Assembly (NCBI GenBank): GCA_934486785.1
Contig: CAKSQK010000008.1
Coordinates: forward strand, 36,556-100,555
Direction of reading: 5' to 3'
DNA length: 64,000 bases
Source: an uncultured Niabella sp.
GTDB taxonomy: Bacteria; Bacteroidota; Bacteroidia; Chitinophagales; Chitinophagaceae
This document shows positions 44,012-52,837 of the stretch, piece after piece. Both the position numbers and the translations under genes were made by a program. Under the pieces are notes generated by a model, which saw nothing but the letters and a program-made list of their open reading frames with translations, ran no database searches and was not told the origin of the DNA. How positions within the stretch are numbered: the first letter of the stretch is position 1; every line of letters starts with the position of its first letter.

Positions 44012-45823
44012 TTATTGCTCCACTATCTGAAAAGTGATTGGCTGCTTGCGATACGCTGTAACTTCTCTTCCGTTTTGAATTGCCGGTTTCCATTTACCTG
44101 AAAGTCTAACCATCCTCACGGCTTCGGCCTCCATCCCATAGCTTAAACTGGTCAGGGATTTAATATTGCTTACGTTCCCGTTTTTATCTACTATAAACTG
44201 CGTGATAGTCGTGTAATTTCCTGCGGGTGCGCCATTGTCAACAGGTGTTTCGCCTTTTAGATTTTTTTCCAGAAAATTCCGCCATGCGCCGGCGCCACCG
44301 GGGTAAGACGCATCTTTTTCAACCTTAGTAAAAACCTCCTCACTAAAGGTTTGAGGTAATTCAACCGCGGCGTTTTCAGTAACCTTTTGCGCGTCCTTTT
44401 TAAGCACCTGGAAGGTGACCGGTTGTATCCAGTAGGAACGAACAGCTCTCGTTTCCCCATCTTTATTATTTAAAGCCGGCTTCCAGTTATCTGATTTTTT
44501 AAGGACGCGAATGATCTCCTCTTCCATACCATAACCTTCGTCCGTAACAGGTTCAAAGTTGCTGAGACTGCCGTCTGGTTCTATTGTAAACCTGACTGCC
44601 GCCTCATAATTGCCCGGACGCGCGCCGTTATTTTTTGGTACATCTCCTCTTATATTCCTTTCGATAAAGTTCCTCCAGGCGTCAGCACCCCCTGAATAAG
44701 AAGCAAATATATCGACCCTGTTCTTCGGGGGTTCTGTTACAACATCATTCTCGTCAGACCAGGTAACAACAGTTATAGGATTTAATTTCAGGTAAGTCTT
44801 TTTTTCTGTGTCGAATTTGAAGGGCTGTTGCGATGTTGCTTTTTTCTTTGCCGGCACTGTATCTTTTCTTTCAATCACAGTAATCGTTTTTTCGGCGGGT
44901 TGCTGTGGTGCAGCATTTTCTACAGTTTCTATTTTTTTGGTGACGATCTCTTTTATTTCATTAATTTCTTTGCTATAATTAAAAGAGAAAAGGGTAATAG
45001 CAACGGCTACAATCGGCAATACCATTAGCTTTCGCAGGTATTGATAGGCGGGTTTTTTAGATTTTGTAAGCATGGCAATTCTTCTTTTTAATTGATTATG
45101 AAAAAATGGATTTACTAATTGGTGTTGGTGCGTTCCAAAAGTTTGCATCAATAATATTTCAGCGTAGGAAGAAACATTTTCTTCGTTAGTCGCGTATCTA
45201 TCAGCCAAAAATTCCTGAATGATTTTTATTTCTTTTTTTATAAAATAGAAAATAGGATTGAACCAAAACAGGGCAGCGATCAATTCGGTAAACAATAAAT
45301 CAAAACTGTGTTTTTTGTTGATGTGGTACATTTCATGCCTGAAAATCTGTTCACCTTTATCGCTGTTCAAGGAAATAGAACGGTTCCAGAACAGCCATTT
45401 GAAAAACGAAAAAGGCGTGTCGGGATGCGAGGTTTGAATAAAGCTGATGTCATTCAATTTTTCTGAAGGGTTATTTTTCCTGAGTTTGAAAATTTTGACA
45501 AGGGAAATAACAATTCTTACCACAAAGAATAAAACCATCAAACCATACAACAAATACAGCAGGGCAGAGGCTGTAAACTGATATTCCTTTTGCGCAACAA
45601 CAACAAAGGTTTCATTGAAATTATCTAGCGATTGATAAATAACACCGTCATTGTCTTTTACTGTGACCGGAATTTTTATTAACGGTAATATCAGGCTAAT
45701 GATAATAGCTCCCAGCAGATAAAACCGGTTGTACTGATGAAACTTTTCGTTTCGCAAAAACAAATGGTAGTAGCCGTATAAAATTGCCGAACACAACATC
45801 ATTTGAGAAATGTATGCAAGCAT
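44012..45823 (-). CDS. M56 (BlaR1-like) membrane peptidase with two C-terminal TonB-type domains
   Basis: This 603-residue protein has N-terminal membrane helices and the zinc-protease motif HEMYH (163-167) in a BlaR1/MecR1-type domain. After a further membrane helix come two similar TonB-C-like domains (about 374-473 and 505-603), each with GGA(D/G)AWRNF, a GNY segment, YGMEEE/YGMEAE and a final P(V/I)TFQ. BlaR1-type sensors cut the partner repressor on a signal. Here the external domain is TonB-like, so the signal is likely not a beta-lactam. It starts 4 bases after the BlaI-like gene. ATG at 45823 (MLAYISQMM) is used; the frame is open to 45880 but overlaps blaI. Confidence 0.9.
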   Translation of the reverse strand: MLAYISQMMLCSAILYGYYHLFLRNEKFHQYNRFYLLGAIIISLILPLIKIPVTVKDNDGVIYQSLDNFNETFVVVAQKEYQFTASALLYLLYGLMVLFFVVRIVISLVKIFKLRKNNPSEKLNDISFIQTSHPDTPFSFFKWLFWNRSISLNSDKGEQIFRHEMYHINKKHSFDLLFTELIAALFWFNPIFYFIKKEIKIIQEFLADRYATNEENVSSYAEILLMQTFGTHQHQLVNPFFHNQLKRRIAMLTKSKKPAYQYLRKLMVLPIVAVAITLFSFNYSKEINEIKEIVTKKIETVENAAPQQPAEKTITVIERKDTVPAKKKATSQQPFKFDTEKKTYLKLNPITVVTWSDENDVVTEPPKNRVDIFASYSGGADAWRNFIERNIRGDVPKNNGARPGNYEAAVRFTIEPDGSLSNFEPVTDEGYGMEEEIIRVLKKSDNWKPALNNKDGETRAVRSYWIQPVTFQVLKKDAQKVTENAAVELPQTFSEEVFTKVEKDASYPGGAGAWRNFLEKNLKGETPVDNGAPAGNYTTITQFIVDKNGNVSNIKSLTSLSYGMEAEAVRMVRLSGKWKPAIQNGREVTAYRKQPITFQIVEQ

Positions 45824-45827
45824 GGCT

Positions 45828-46193
45828 TTATTTTTTTTGTTGTTTTTTAATCTGATTGAGTAACACCTCCAGGTCTTCAATGCTCAGGTCTTTTTCTTTT
45901 ACCATAAAAGACACTACGTTGCTGAAAGAACCTTCAAAGTAACCCTTCACCATTTGCTTCATCGTTTTTTTGGAATAGGCTTCTTTCGTCACCGCAGCTT
46001 CATATTGGTGTTGTCGTCCGAAGACATTTACAGTTACGAAATCTTTTTCAATTAAGATCTTTAAAATCGTCGCAACCGTGTTCTGGTGCGGCTTTGGAAG
46101 GGGAAGTTCATCCACGATCTCTCTTAAAAACCGGGGACCATCCTTCCATAAAACCTGCATAATCTGTTCTTCGGCTTTTGTAAGTGGTTTCAT
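45828..46193 (-). CDS. BlaI/MecI-type winged-helix repressor
   Basis: This 121-residue repressor has the family start PLTKAEEQIMQVLWKDGP, the recognition helix PKPHQNTVATILKILIEKDFV, and the C-terminal dimer region. BlaI-type proteins bind two dyad operators and are cleaved by the partner M56 peptidase. The cognate operator candidate is the double dyad at 46221-46256, 28 bases upstream of its ATG. The pair blaI-M56 is a compact two-gene operon. Confidence 0.93.
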   Translation of the reverse strand: MKPLTKAEEQIMQVLWKDGPRFLREIVDELPLPKPHQNTVATILKILIEKDFVTVNVFGRQHQYEAAVTKEAYSKKTMKQMVKGYFEGSFSNVVSFMVKEKDLSIEDLEVLLNQIKKQQKK

Positions 46194-46220
46194 TGCTTTT
46201 CTTATTTGAGTGCAATGTAT

Positions 46221-46256
46221 AACTAAAAAATTAGTTTAACAACTAATTTTTTAGTT
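46221..46256. promoter_or_regulatory. Double-dyad operator upstream of the BlaI/M56 operon
   Basis: The 16-base sequence AACTAAAAAATTAGTT (46221-46236) and its exact reverse complement AACTAATTTTTTAGTT (46241-46256) are separated by TAAC. Each arm itself contains a dyad ACTAA-N4-TTAGT, so there are two dyads whose centres lie exactly 20 bases (about two helical turns) apart. This is the arrangement expected for two repressor dimers on one face of the DNA. Confidence 0.75.
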
Positions 46257-46312
46257 TAATGAATAATTTTTTTGGCCATTATAAAAAGCCTTGTTCATAA
46301 GTAATATTCAAT

Positions 46313-46351
46313 ACTAAAAAACCTCACGAACTATTTATAGCTGTGAGGTTT
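46313..46351 (-). terminator. Terminator after the cytoplasmic galM
   Basis: AAACCTCAC (46319-46327) and GTGAGGTTT (46343-46351) form a nine-base stem with a 15-base loop; on the minus strand it runs into T. It is 24 bases after the galM stop. Confidence 0.8.
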
Positions 46352-46375
46352 ATTTAAAGAGAAGTACTAAATTTT

Positions 46376-47407
46376 TTATTTTGTTGTTAACTTATAAATC
46401 GTTTTTGTTTTGTACGTTTCGCCAGGTCTTAAAACTGTATTGGGAAAAGATGGAATATTGATGGCATTGGGGTGTACCTGCGTTTCAAAACAAAAGCCTG
46501 AAAATGGCGTGTATTGTTTTTTGCCTTTTATAGTGGGAGAGCCATATGCGTTGTATAAATGTACCAGCGGCTCTGTGGTGTATACTTCCAGTTTAAGGTA
46601 CTGTTCATCGCAGTAAGCTTCTGCCGCTACATGTTCAATGCCCGCTTTGTCAAGAGGAAAGGAAATGTCAATGCCTTTTTCAGGGTCTGGCAGTTTACCG
46701 GTTTGCCTGTAAGATGTAAAATCATTGCGCGTGCCTTTTACATCCAGCACATTGCCGGTGGTGCAGTAATTGGCATCCTGCTCTAAATATTGAGATGCGT
46801 GAATGCGCAGGTAAGTATTGTCAATCGTTCCTTCACCATTGTTAAGGTTGAAATAACTGTGGTGCGTCAGGTTTACGGCAGTTGCTTTATCTGTATTGGC
46901 AGTATACTCATAGCTCAATTCATTGTGATCGTTCAGTTCAAACGCTATCTGCACTTTCAATTCGCCGGGAAAACCTTCTTCACCATCAACGCTTATGTAC
47001 TGCAGCACCAACCGTCCGTTATCGGCAGAGATCGCCTCCCATACTTTTTTATCAAAGCCTTCCAGGCCGCCATGCAACTGGTAATCGGCATGCTGCCCGT
47101 TCAGTTGATGTGTAACGCCGTCAATGGTGAATGATGCTTTGTTGATGCGGTTTCCATAACGGCCAATGGCCGCGCCGTAATAAGGATAATTGGCCAGGTA
47201 TGCTTTACTCCAGTATTGTGTGGGATCATCAAAGCCCAAAACAATATCATTCCAACTTCCGTCAGATTTCTTTACTTTTATAGCCGTAATAATTGCGCCG
47301 TAATTGGTAATTTTTACTTCTGTTCCTTGCAGGTTCGTAAGTGTAAATAAAAAGACATCTTTTCCGCTGGCATGCTGCCCGAACGACTGCGTTGTTATTG
47401 CATTCAT
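46376..47407 (-). CDS. galM: Aldose 1-epimerase, cytoplasmic
   Basis: This 343-residue mutarotase has no signal peptide. The catalytic residues are in VNLTHHSYFNLNNGEG (His) and CFETQVHPNAINI (Glu). It prepares alpha-galactose for the kinase encoded divergently 38 bases away. It differs from the exported paralogue at 14119-15222, showing separate periplasmic and cytoplasmic versions. Confidence 0.95.
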   Translation of the reverse strand: MNAITTQSFGQHASGKDVFLFTLTNLQGTEVKITNYGAIITAIKVKKSDGSWNDIVLGFDDPTQYWSKAYLANYPYYGAAIGRYGNRINKASFTIDGVTHQLNGQHADYQLHGGLEGFDKKVWEAISADNGRLVLQYISVDGEEGFPGELKVQIAFELNDHNELSYEYTANTDKATAVNLTHHSYFNLNNGEGTIDNTYLRIHASQYLEQDANYCTTGNVLDVKGTRNDFTSYRQTGKLPDPEKGIDISFPLDKAGIEHVAAEAYCDEQYLKLEVYTTEPLVHLYNAYGSPTIKGKKQYTPFSGFCFETQVHPNAINIPSFPNTVLRPGETYKTKTIYKLTTK

Positions 47408-47445
47408 AATACAGTTTTTAAAGGTTACTAAAATATAACATTACC

Positions 47446-48603
47446 ATGACTATTGATCAATTAAAAAAAGAATTTGAAAAAAATTACAACAAACCTGCTC
47501 AAAGCATTTTTTTCTGCCCCGGCCGTGTTAATCTTATTGGTGAACACATAGACTATAACGGAGGCCAGGTAATGCCCTGCGCCATTTCTATGGGTACCAC
47601 GCTGCTTGTTGGTAAAAACGATGAAAATGTTTTTCGATTCAGAGCTGTGAACTTTGAAGAAACTGCTGACATCGCTTTTCAGTCCTCTTACAGCAAAACA
47701 GGTCCCGAATGGTACAACTATCCGCTGGGCGTGATACATGAATTTTTGATAAACGGCATCAACATCAGTGGGCTTGACTTTTTATTTTACGGCAACCTGC
47801 CCATCGGTTCCGGCCTTTCTTCATCAGCTTCTATTGAAGTGCTGACGGCTTACGCGCTCAATCATATTTTTAACGGCGGCTATAATAACGTGGAACTGGC
47901 GCTGCTGGGCAAGCGTGTTGAAAACGAGTTTATGGGATTAAACAGTGGCATTATGGATCAGTTTGCGGTGGCTATGGGCAAGGAGGGACACGCTGTATTA
48001 CTTAATTGTGATACGCTGGATTATGAATACCTGCCCTTTGAGATTGGAGATTATGTACTGGCCATTATCAATACCAATAAGCCGCGCAAACTGGTAGAAT
48101 CAAAATACAACGAGCGCTTTGCCGAGTGCATGACAGCCAAAGAAAAACTTCAGCAAAAACTAAATATTGCCCACCTGTGCGATGTAAGCATTGAAGCGTT
48201 TATGCAATACAGGTCGCTCATAAACGACCCTGTTGTGGAGAACAGAGCGCTACACGTAATCTCAGAAAATGATCGTGTAAAAAAAGCCAGGGAGGCGCTC
48301 GTGTCGGGAGATATTAAAACCTTTGGGGAACTGATGTATTCCTCACACGACTCTTTGCAAAATCTTTATGAAGTATCGGGTAAAGAGCTTGATACGATTG
48401 TGGCTTTTTGTAAAACTTACGGAGACTGTATTGGAGCCCGCATGACGGGTGCCGGTTTTGGCGGCTGTGCCATCGCTTTAATTAAAAAAGACAGTTTTGA
48501 CGATTTCAAAGACAAAATAAGTAATCATTACAAGGAAGCAATAGGTTATGCACCCGGCGTGTTTTCATCAGTAATTGTCGGCGGTGTACGGGTTATTGCT
48601 TAA
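47446..48603 (+). CDS. galK: Galactokinase
   Basis: This 385-residue GHMP kinase phosphorylates galactose at C1. Motifs are PGRVNLIGEHIDYNGGQVMP (galactose binding), LPIGSGLSSSASIEV (ATP loop) and GARMTGAGFGGCAIALI. It is divergent from galM with only 38 bases between the starts, so both promoters overlap. galT and a transporter are not seen here. Together with galM it forms the entry of the Leloir pathway. Confidence 0.96.
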   Translation: MTIDQLKKEFEKNYNKPAQSIFFCPGRVNLIGEHIDYNGGQVMPCAISMGTTLLVGKNDENVFRFRAVNFEETADIAFQSSYSKTGPEWYNYPLGVIHEFLINGINISGLDFLFYGNLPIGSGLSSSASIEVLTAYALNHIFNGGYNNVELALLGKRVENEFMGLNSGIMDQFAVAMGKEGHAVLLNCDTLDYEYLPFEIGDYVLAIINTNKPRKLVESKYNERFAECMTAKEKLQQKLNIAHLCDVSIEAFMQYRSLINDPVVENRALHVISENDRVKKAREALVSGDIKTFGELMYSSHDSLQNLYEVSGKELDTIVAFCKTYGDCIGARMTGAGFGGCAIALIKKDSFDDFKDKISNHYKEAIGYAPGVFSSVIVGGVRVIA

Positions 48604-48652
48604 TCACACTCTTGTAAATTAAGTATACAAAATGGATGTTTAGCAACCCGAC

Positions 48653-50575
48653 ATGATCTTTTCCAGCAATAAAAAATACCTTTTATTCATATGCACGGTA
48701 GCCGGTTTGTTTTGTGGCAGCCTTTGGTTGCAGGCCCAAAACAACTCCGGCACCGATGCACAAAAGGTGCATACCATTTTAGCCATAAAAAACCCCGCTG
48801 AGAAGATCGACAGTATTTTAAGCTTTACCAATAATCACCGCAAAGATTCCACCTTTCAGCAGTTGTTTCATATTGGGCTGCAATTGGCACGCAAAAACAA
48901 CCTGTACAGCCATGAAGCCCGGTTGCTGGATGGGTTGGGCGTATTAAAAAGAGATCTTTCAGAATACCCGGATGCGCTGAACCTGCATCAGCAGGCCCTT
49001 GAAATAGCTAAAAGAATAGATGCAGACGACATTGCCATGTTTGCTTTAAATAATATAGGCGTGGTGTACCGAAGGCTCGATCAGAATACGGAAGCGCTTA
49101 ATTACCATATTGACGCCTTACGAATAGCCGAACGCATAAAACACGATTATAGCATCAGTGTTTCGCTCAACAGCATTGGAAACATTCATATTGCCCTGGG
49201 CAACTTTAAAGATGCCATTGAATATTTTCAAAGAGCGCTGCCAATAGCCGTAAAGGCCAACAATATGCTGGGCATGGCTATGAACATGGGTAATATTGGT
49301 GAGTGTTACGACCGTCTGAACCAACTGGATTCTGCAAAAAAATATTACAACCTCAGCCTGGATTATAACAATGCACTAAAAAATGAAAAAGGCCTGAAAG
49401 GCATTGCCATTTGCTATGGATCGCTGGGTAATATATATAAGAAAGAAGGGAACTACCGAATGGCTCAAAAGCTGTTTGAAGATGGTTTGGAAATTAATAA
49501 ACAACTGAAAGACAAAATGTTTATAGCACAGAGCTATAATTTTTTGGGAGACATTCACCTGCTGCAAAGCAGGCCTGCGCAGGCGCAGAAATTATTTGAA
49601 GAGGGTTTGCGAATCGCACGGGCCATCCGCTCTAAAACAGAGATTCGCTCCGCTTACGAGGGATTAATGAAAACACACCGGGCCAACGGAAGTTTTGAAA
49701 AAGCGCTTACCTATGCCAACCTGGTGAAAACTTATACCGATTCTATTTACCTGGAAAATAACAACCGCCACGTAAGGCAGGTAGAGTCTTTGTACCAGGG
49801 CGAGCGGGAACAGGCAAAGATTAAACTGCTGGAAACCACCCGTAAAAATGACCGGATTCTTATGGCCGGGAGCCTGATTCTATTTGCACTTTTATTGATG
49901 ACAGCAGTCCTTTATTACCTGAGAAACAGGTTATTGGAAAGGAATAGAAGTTTGCAGCGGGAGCTTGAGATCAGGTCGCAAATTGCGTCAGATCTGCACG
50001 ATGATATGGGCTCATCGCTCAGCAGCATCCATATTTTCAGTGAATTATTGCGCAGCCAAAACGGGAAATCTGAAGAACTGATCTCAAAAATTGAAGCAAA
50101 CGCAAAAGATACATTGGAGGCATTAGATGACATCATCTGGCTGGTAAAACCCTCCAATGATAAATTCAGCAACCTGGGTATGCACGTCAGGCGTTATGCC
50201 ATACCGCTGTTTGAAGGCAAGGACATTCGGTTTGAGATCGATTTTCCTGAATCAATAGCCGAAATTTCACTACCCATGGAAGCCCGCAGGAATATTTTCC
50301 TGATCATAAAAGAGTCGGTAAATAACATGGTGAAATACTCACAATGCACTGAAGCTGTTATTTGTGCAGAAGTTAACGATAATAATATTTTATTTACAAT
50401 CAAAGATAATGGGATAGGCTTTGACCCCAATATGCTCACCGACCGTAACGGTTTAAAAAATTTACATTCCCGCGCCAGGCAGATCAACGCCGAGCTGACG
50501 ATTCATGCTGCAAAAGGAGAGGGCTGTGAAATAAAACTGCTGGTAAAAGCAAAGGACCTGGTGGTGGACAAGTAG
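48653..50575 (+). CDS. TPR-containing membrane sensor histidine kinase
   Basis: This 640-residue kinase has an N-terminal signal, a periplasmic block of about seven TPR units (residues about 60-370), one membrane segment (about 403-423), and a cytoplasmic HisKA_3-type dimerisation helix with DLHDDMGSSLSSIHIFSEL (His in DLHDD), followed by an HATPase_c domain (LIIKESVNNMVKYS, IKDNGIGFDP). The ligand is unknown. No response-regulator gene is adjacent; the next gene is rmuC. It is therefore an orphan sensor in this window. Confidence 0.9.
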   Translation: MIFSSNKKYLLFICTVAGLFCGSLWLQAQNNSGTDAQKVHTILAIKNPAEKIDSILSFTNNHRKDSTFQQLFHIGLQLARKNNLYSHEARLLDGLGVLKRDLSEYPDALNLHQQALEIAKRIDADDIAMFALNNIGVVYRRLDQNTEALNYHIDALRIAERIKHDYSISVSLNSIGNIHIALGNFKDAIEYFQRALPIAVKANNMLGMAMNMGNIGECYDRLNQLDSAKKYYNLSLDYNNALKNEKGLKGIAICYGSLGNIYKKEGNYRMAQKLFEDGLEINKQLKDKMFIAQSYNFLGDIHLLQSRPAQAQKLFEEGLRIARAIRSKTEIRSAYEGLMKTHRANGSFEKALTYANLVKTYTDSIYLENNNRHVRQVESLYQGEREQAKIKLLETTRKNDRILMAGSLILFALLLMTAVLYYLRNRLLERNRSLQRELEIRSQIASDLHDDMGSSLSSIHIFSELLRSQNGKSEELISKIEANAKDTLEALDDIIWLVKPSNDKFSNLGMHVRRYAIPLFEGKDIRFEIDFPESIAEISLPMEARRNIFLIIKESVNNMVKYSQCTEAVICAEVNDNNILFTIKDNGIGFDPNMLTDRNGLKNLHSRARQINAELTIHAAKGEGCEIKLLVKAKDLVVDK

Positions 50576-50665
50576 GTTAGTTTTATCAATGTAAAGGATG
50601 AGAAGAATCCAATGAAGCTATTCAGGTAACAGAAGAAGATCAAGTTAAAAGAAACAAAGGAAATA

Positions 50666-52210
50666 ATGGAAACGGCCCTACTCATTATCATAGCTGTATT
50701 ACTTCTGATAGCAATTATATTAATCATTGTATTTCGAAACAAAGGTATTAACGAGTTGCCGCAACTGCAGGCCAAAGTTGGTGAATTGCAAAGCAGCTTC
50801 TCCAAAATTGAAACCAGTTTCAAAGAAGATTTCAGAATCAACAGGGAAGAAAACACAGCGAACGCCAAAGCAAACCGGGAAGAATTGTACAAAGCCATAG
50901 GCGATTTCAGAACAGAGATCATGACAGCCGTGAAAGCCATGACGGATCAAAACAATACGGCATTGGAGAAACTGAATCAAACCCTGGAGCAAAAAGTATC
51001 AGCCCTCATTGAAAAGAATGAACAACGTTTCATAGCGTTTACAGATGGGAATACAATTCAGCTTGAAAAAATTGAAAAGAAGGTAGCGGAAAACTTAAAG
51101 GTCCTGAACGACCAAGCCAAAGCCGATCACAACTTAATGAGGGATGCATTAGGAAATGCCTTCAAAGGTTTTCAGGAAACATTTGATAAAAATGTACAAT
51201 CGTTCAACAACCTGCAAAAGGAGAAGTTTGAATTGATGGAAACCAAACAAAATGAATTGGTAAAAGGAACGGAAGCAAAACTGGATATAATCAGGTCAAC
51301 GGTAGAAGAAAAACTGCAGAAGACATTGAGCGACCGGCTGGGGCAAAGTTTTGAAACAGTTGGCAAGCAATTAATAGAAGTGCAAAAAGGCCTGGGTGAA
51401 ATGCAAACCCTTGCCCAGGACGTGGGTGGCCTGAAAAAAGTATTGAGCAATGTAAAAATGCGTGGCGGTTTTGGGGAAGTTCAACTTTCAATGCTTTTAG
51501 AGCAAATTCTGGCACCGGAGCAATACCAGGCCAATGTAAAAACAAAAGCAGGGAGTAATGATTGCGTTGAGTTCGCCATAAAATTACCAGGTAAAGACAA
51601 TAACAATGGCCAGGTGTGGCTTCCGGTTGACGCTAAATTTCCCAAGGATGCTTATGAACAATTACAAACCGCCTACGACGGGGCTGATGCGGTTCAGATT
51701 GATATGGCACACAAAAATTTTGACGTTACCATCAGGCGAATGGCAAAAGACATTTGTGAAAAATACCTTGACCCGCCCCATACCACCGACTTTGGCATCA
51801 TGTTTTTGCCCTTTGAAGGCATTTATGCCGAAGTAGTGCGTAAGGCAAGTTTATTAGAAGATTTACAACGTAACTACAAAATCATTGTAACCGGGCCGGC
51901 TACTTTAGCTGCTATTCTTAACAGCCTGCAAATGGGCTTTAAAACATTGGCCATACAAAAACGAAGCAGCGAAGTGTGGCAGGTATTAGGGGCGGTAAAA
52001 AAAGAATTTCAAAATTTTGGCGGCTTGCTGCAAAAAGCCCAAAAGAATATTCAAACCGGCCTTGACCAGTTAGACGATGTGATGGGTAAACGAACCAAAG
52101 CCATACAACGAAAGCTCCGCAGCGTAGAATCATTAAATGAAGCGGATGCAAAATTGATTTTGCCTGAAATTACAGATATTGATTTAATAGACGATGAAGC
52201 CGGAGATTAA
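50666..52210 (+). CDS. rmuC: RmuC-family DNA recombination protein
   Basis: This 514-residue protein has an N-terminal membrane helix (about 5-22), a long coiled coil (about 30-200) and a C-terminal nuclease-like domain with GGFGEVQLSMLLEQIL, LPVDAKFPKDAYEQL and FLPFEGIYAEVV. RmuC limits inversions at short inverted repeats, by an uncertain mechanism. Length and order are normal. It is on the same strand as the kinase gene but 90 bases away; co-transcription is uncertain. Confidence 0.93.
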   Translation: METALLIIIAVLLLIAIILIIVFRNKGINELPQLQAKVGELQSSFSKIETSFKEDFRINREENTANAKANREELYKAIGDFRTEIMTAVKAMTDQNNTALEKLNQTLEQKVSALIEKNEQRFIAFTDGNTIQLEKIEKKVAENLKVLNDQAKADHNLMRDALGNAFKGFQETFDKNVQSFNNLQKEKFELMETKQNELVKGTEAKLDIIRSTVEEKLQKTLSDRLGQSFETVGKQLIEVQKGLGEMQTLAQDVGGLKKVLSNVKMRGGFGEVQLSMLLEQILAPEQYQANVKTKAGSNDCVEFAIKLPGKDNNNGQVWLPVDAKFPKDAYEQLQTAYDGADAVQIDMAHKNFDVTIRRMAKDICEKYLDPPHTTDFGIMFLPFEGIYAEVVRKASLLEDLQRNYKIIVTGPATLAAILNSLQMGFKTLAIQKRSSEVWQVLGAVKKEFQNFGGLLQKAQKNIQTGLDQLDDVMGKRTKAIQRKLRSVESLNEADAKLILPEITDIDLIDDEAGD

Positions 52211-52230
52211 AATTGGTTTCGGCGTGTTTT

Positions 52231-52329
52231 TTATACTTCCCAGGGATTAATAACTTCCAGCCCATTAACATTTCTAAAATCTGAAACGTTTCTTGTTAAT
52301 AAAGTAAGATTAAAATTTATAGCTAACCA
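52231..52329 (-). pseudogene. C-terminal remnant of a PIN-domain (VapC-like) toxin
   Basis: On the minus strand a 32-residue fragment reads LAINFNLTLLTRNVSDF then RNVNGLEVINPWEV and a stop. The TRNxxDF...G(L/I)xxxNPW pattern is the last strand and end of VapC/PIN toxins. There is no start and the upstream part of the domain is missing. The frame is closed by a stop on its upstream side at the point where another short reading frame ends. It is a decayed toxin gene end. Confidence 0.7.
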
Positions 52330-52508
52330 TTAAAGCCAAATTCCTGGTCAATAAAATCATTTTTGGGATTTAAATATAGATAATTGAAATGAGGGAGTTT
52401 TATGTCCAAACGCAAATCCCCACTCTTATATGGTGTTGCATTTTTTTGGGCAAACATCATATTATAAATGATAGTAAAAAATAGCAGTAAAATTAGTTTT
52501 GACTTCAT
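52323..52508 (-). CDS. Truncated secreted small protein or decayed gene
   Basis: This 61-residue frame has a clear signal peptide (KSKLILLLFFTIIYNMMFAQ) followed by only about 40 residues ending FIDQEFGFNG. I recognise no family. Its end lies within the VapC-like remnant, so a deletion may have joined the start of one gene to the end of another. It may be expressed but has no assignable function. Confidence 0.35.
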   Translation of the reverse strand: MKSKLILLLFFTIIYNMMFAQKNATPYKSGDLRLDIKLPHFNYLYLNPKNDFIDQEFGFNG

Positions 52509-52778
52509 TCTTTTTACTTAAGATCCTCCTAAAGGTAGGTTTTTTAATGTTACTACTGCTGTCCAACGGTGTTCCGTCCGCTGGATCTAAGCTGAATGAT
52601 AATTATTTGCTAATAGCTTAGCAGCAAACCCCTTGTTGTGCAGTAGCACTTTTAAACATAAACATTTTGCAGTTATCTGTTTCGCTATTTCGTCAAAGGA
52701 GTATTTCCAACCTGGGCTTTTGTAAAAACAACTTCTCGGTAACTGGTGCAGGCGTTATAAAGCTTCATTTAAAATGAT
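52509..52778. other. Non-coding stretch
   Basis: I see no gene, repeat or clear promoter here. Short open frames have no family-like content. It separates the decayed region from the B12 operon terminator. Confidence 0.5.
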
Positions 52779-52815
52779 AAAAAGCTCTTCGCGGATCAAT
52801 CCCGAAGAGCTTTTT
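52779..52815. terminator. Terminator at the end of the B12 operon
   Basis: AAAAAGCTCTTCG (52779-52791) pairs with CGAAGAGCTTTTT (52803-52815) in a 13-base perfect stem with an 11-base loop. It lies 22 bases after the stop of the last B12-operon gene and can work on either strand. Confidence 0.9.
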
Positions 52816-52837
52816 ATTAGCCTGTGGCAATAAGCTA

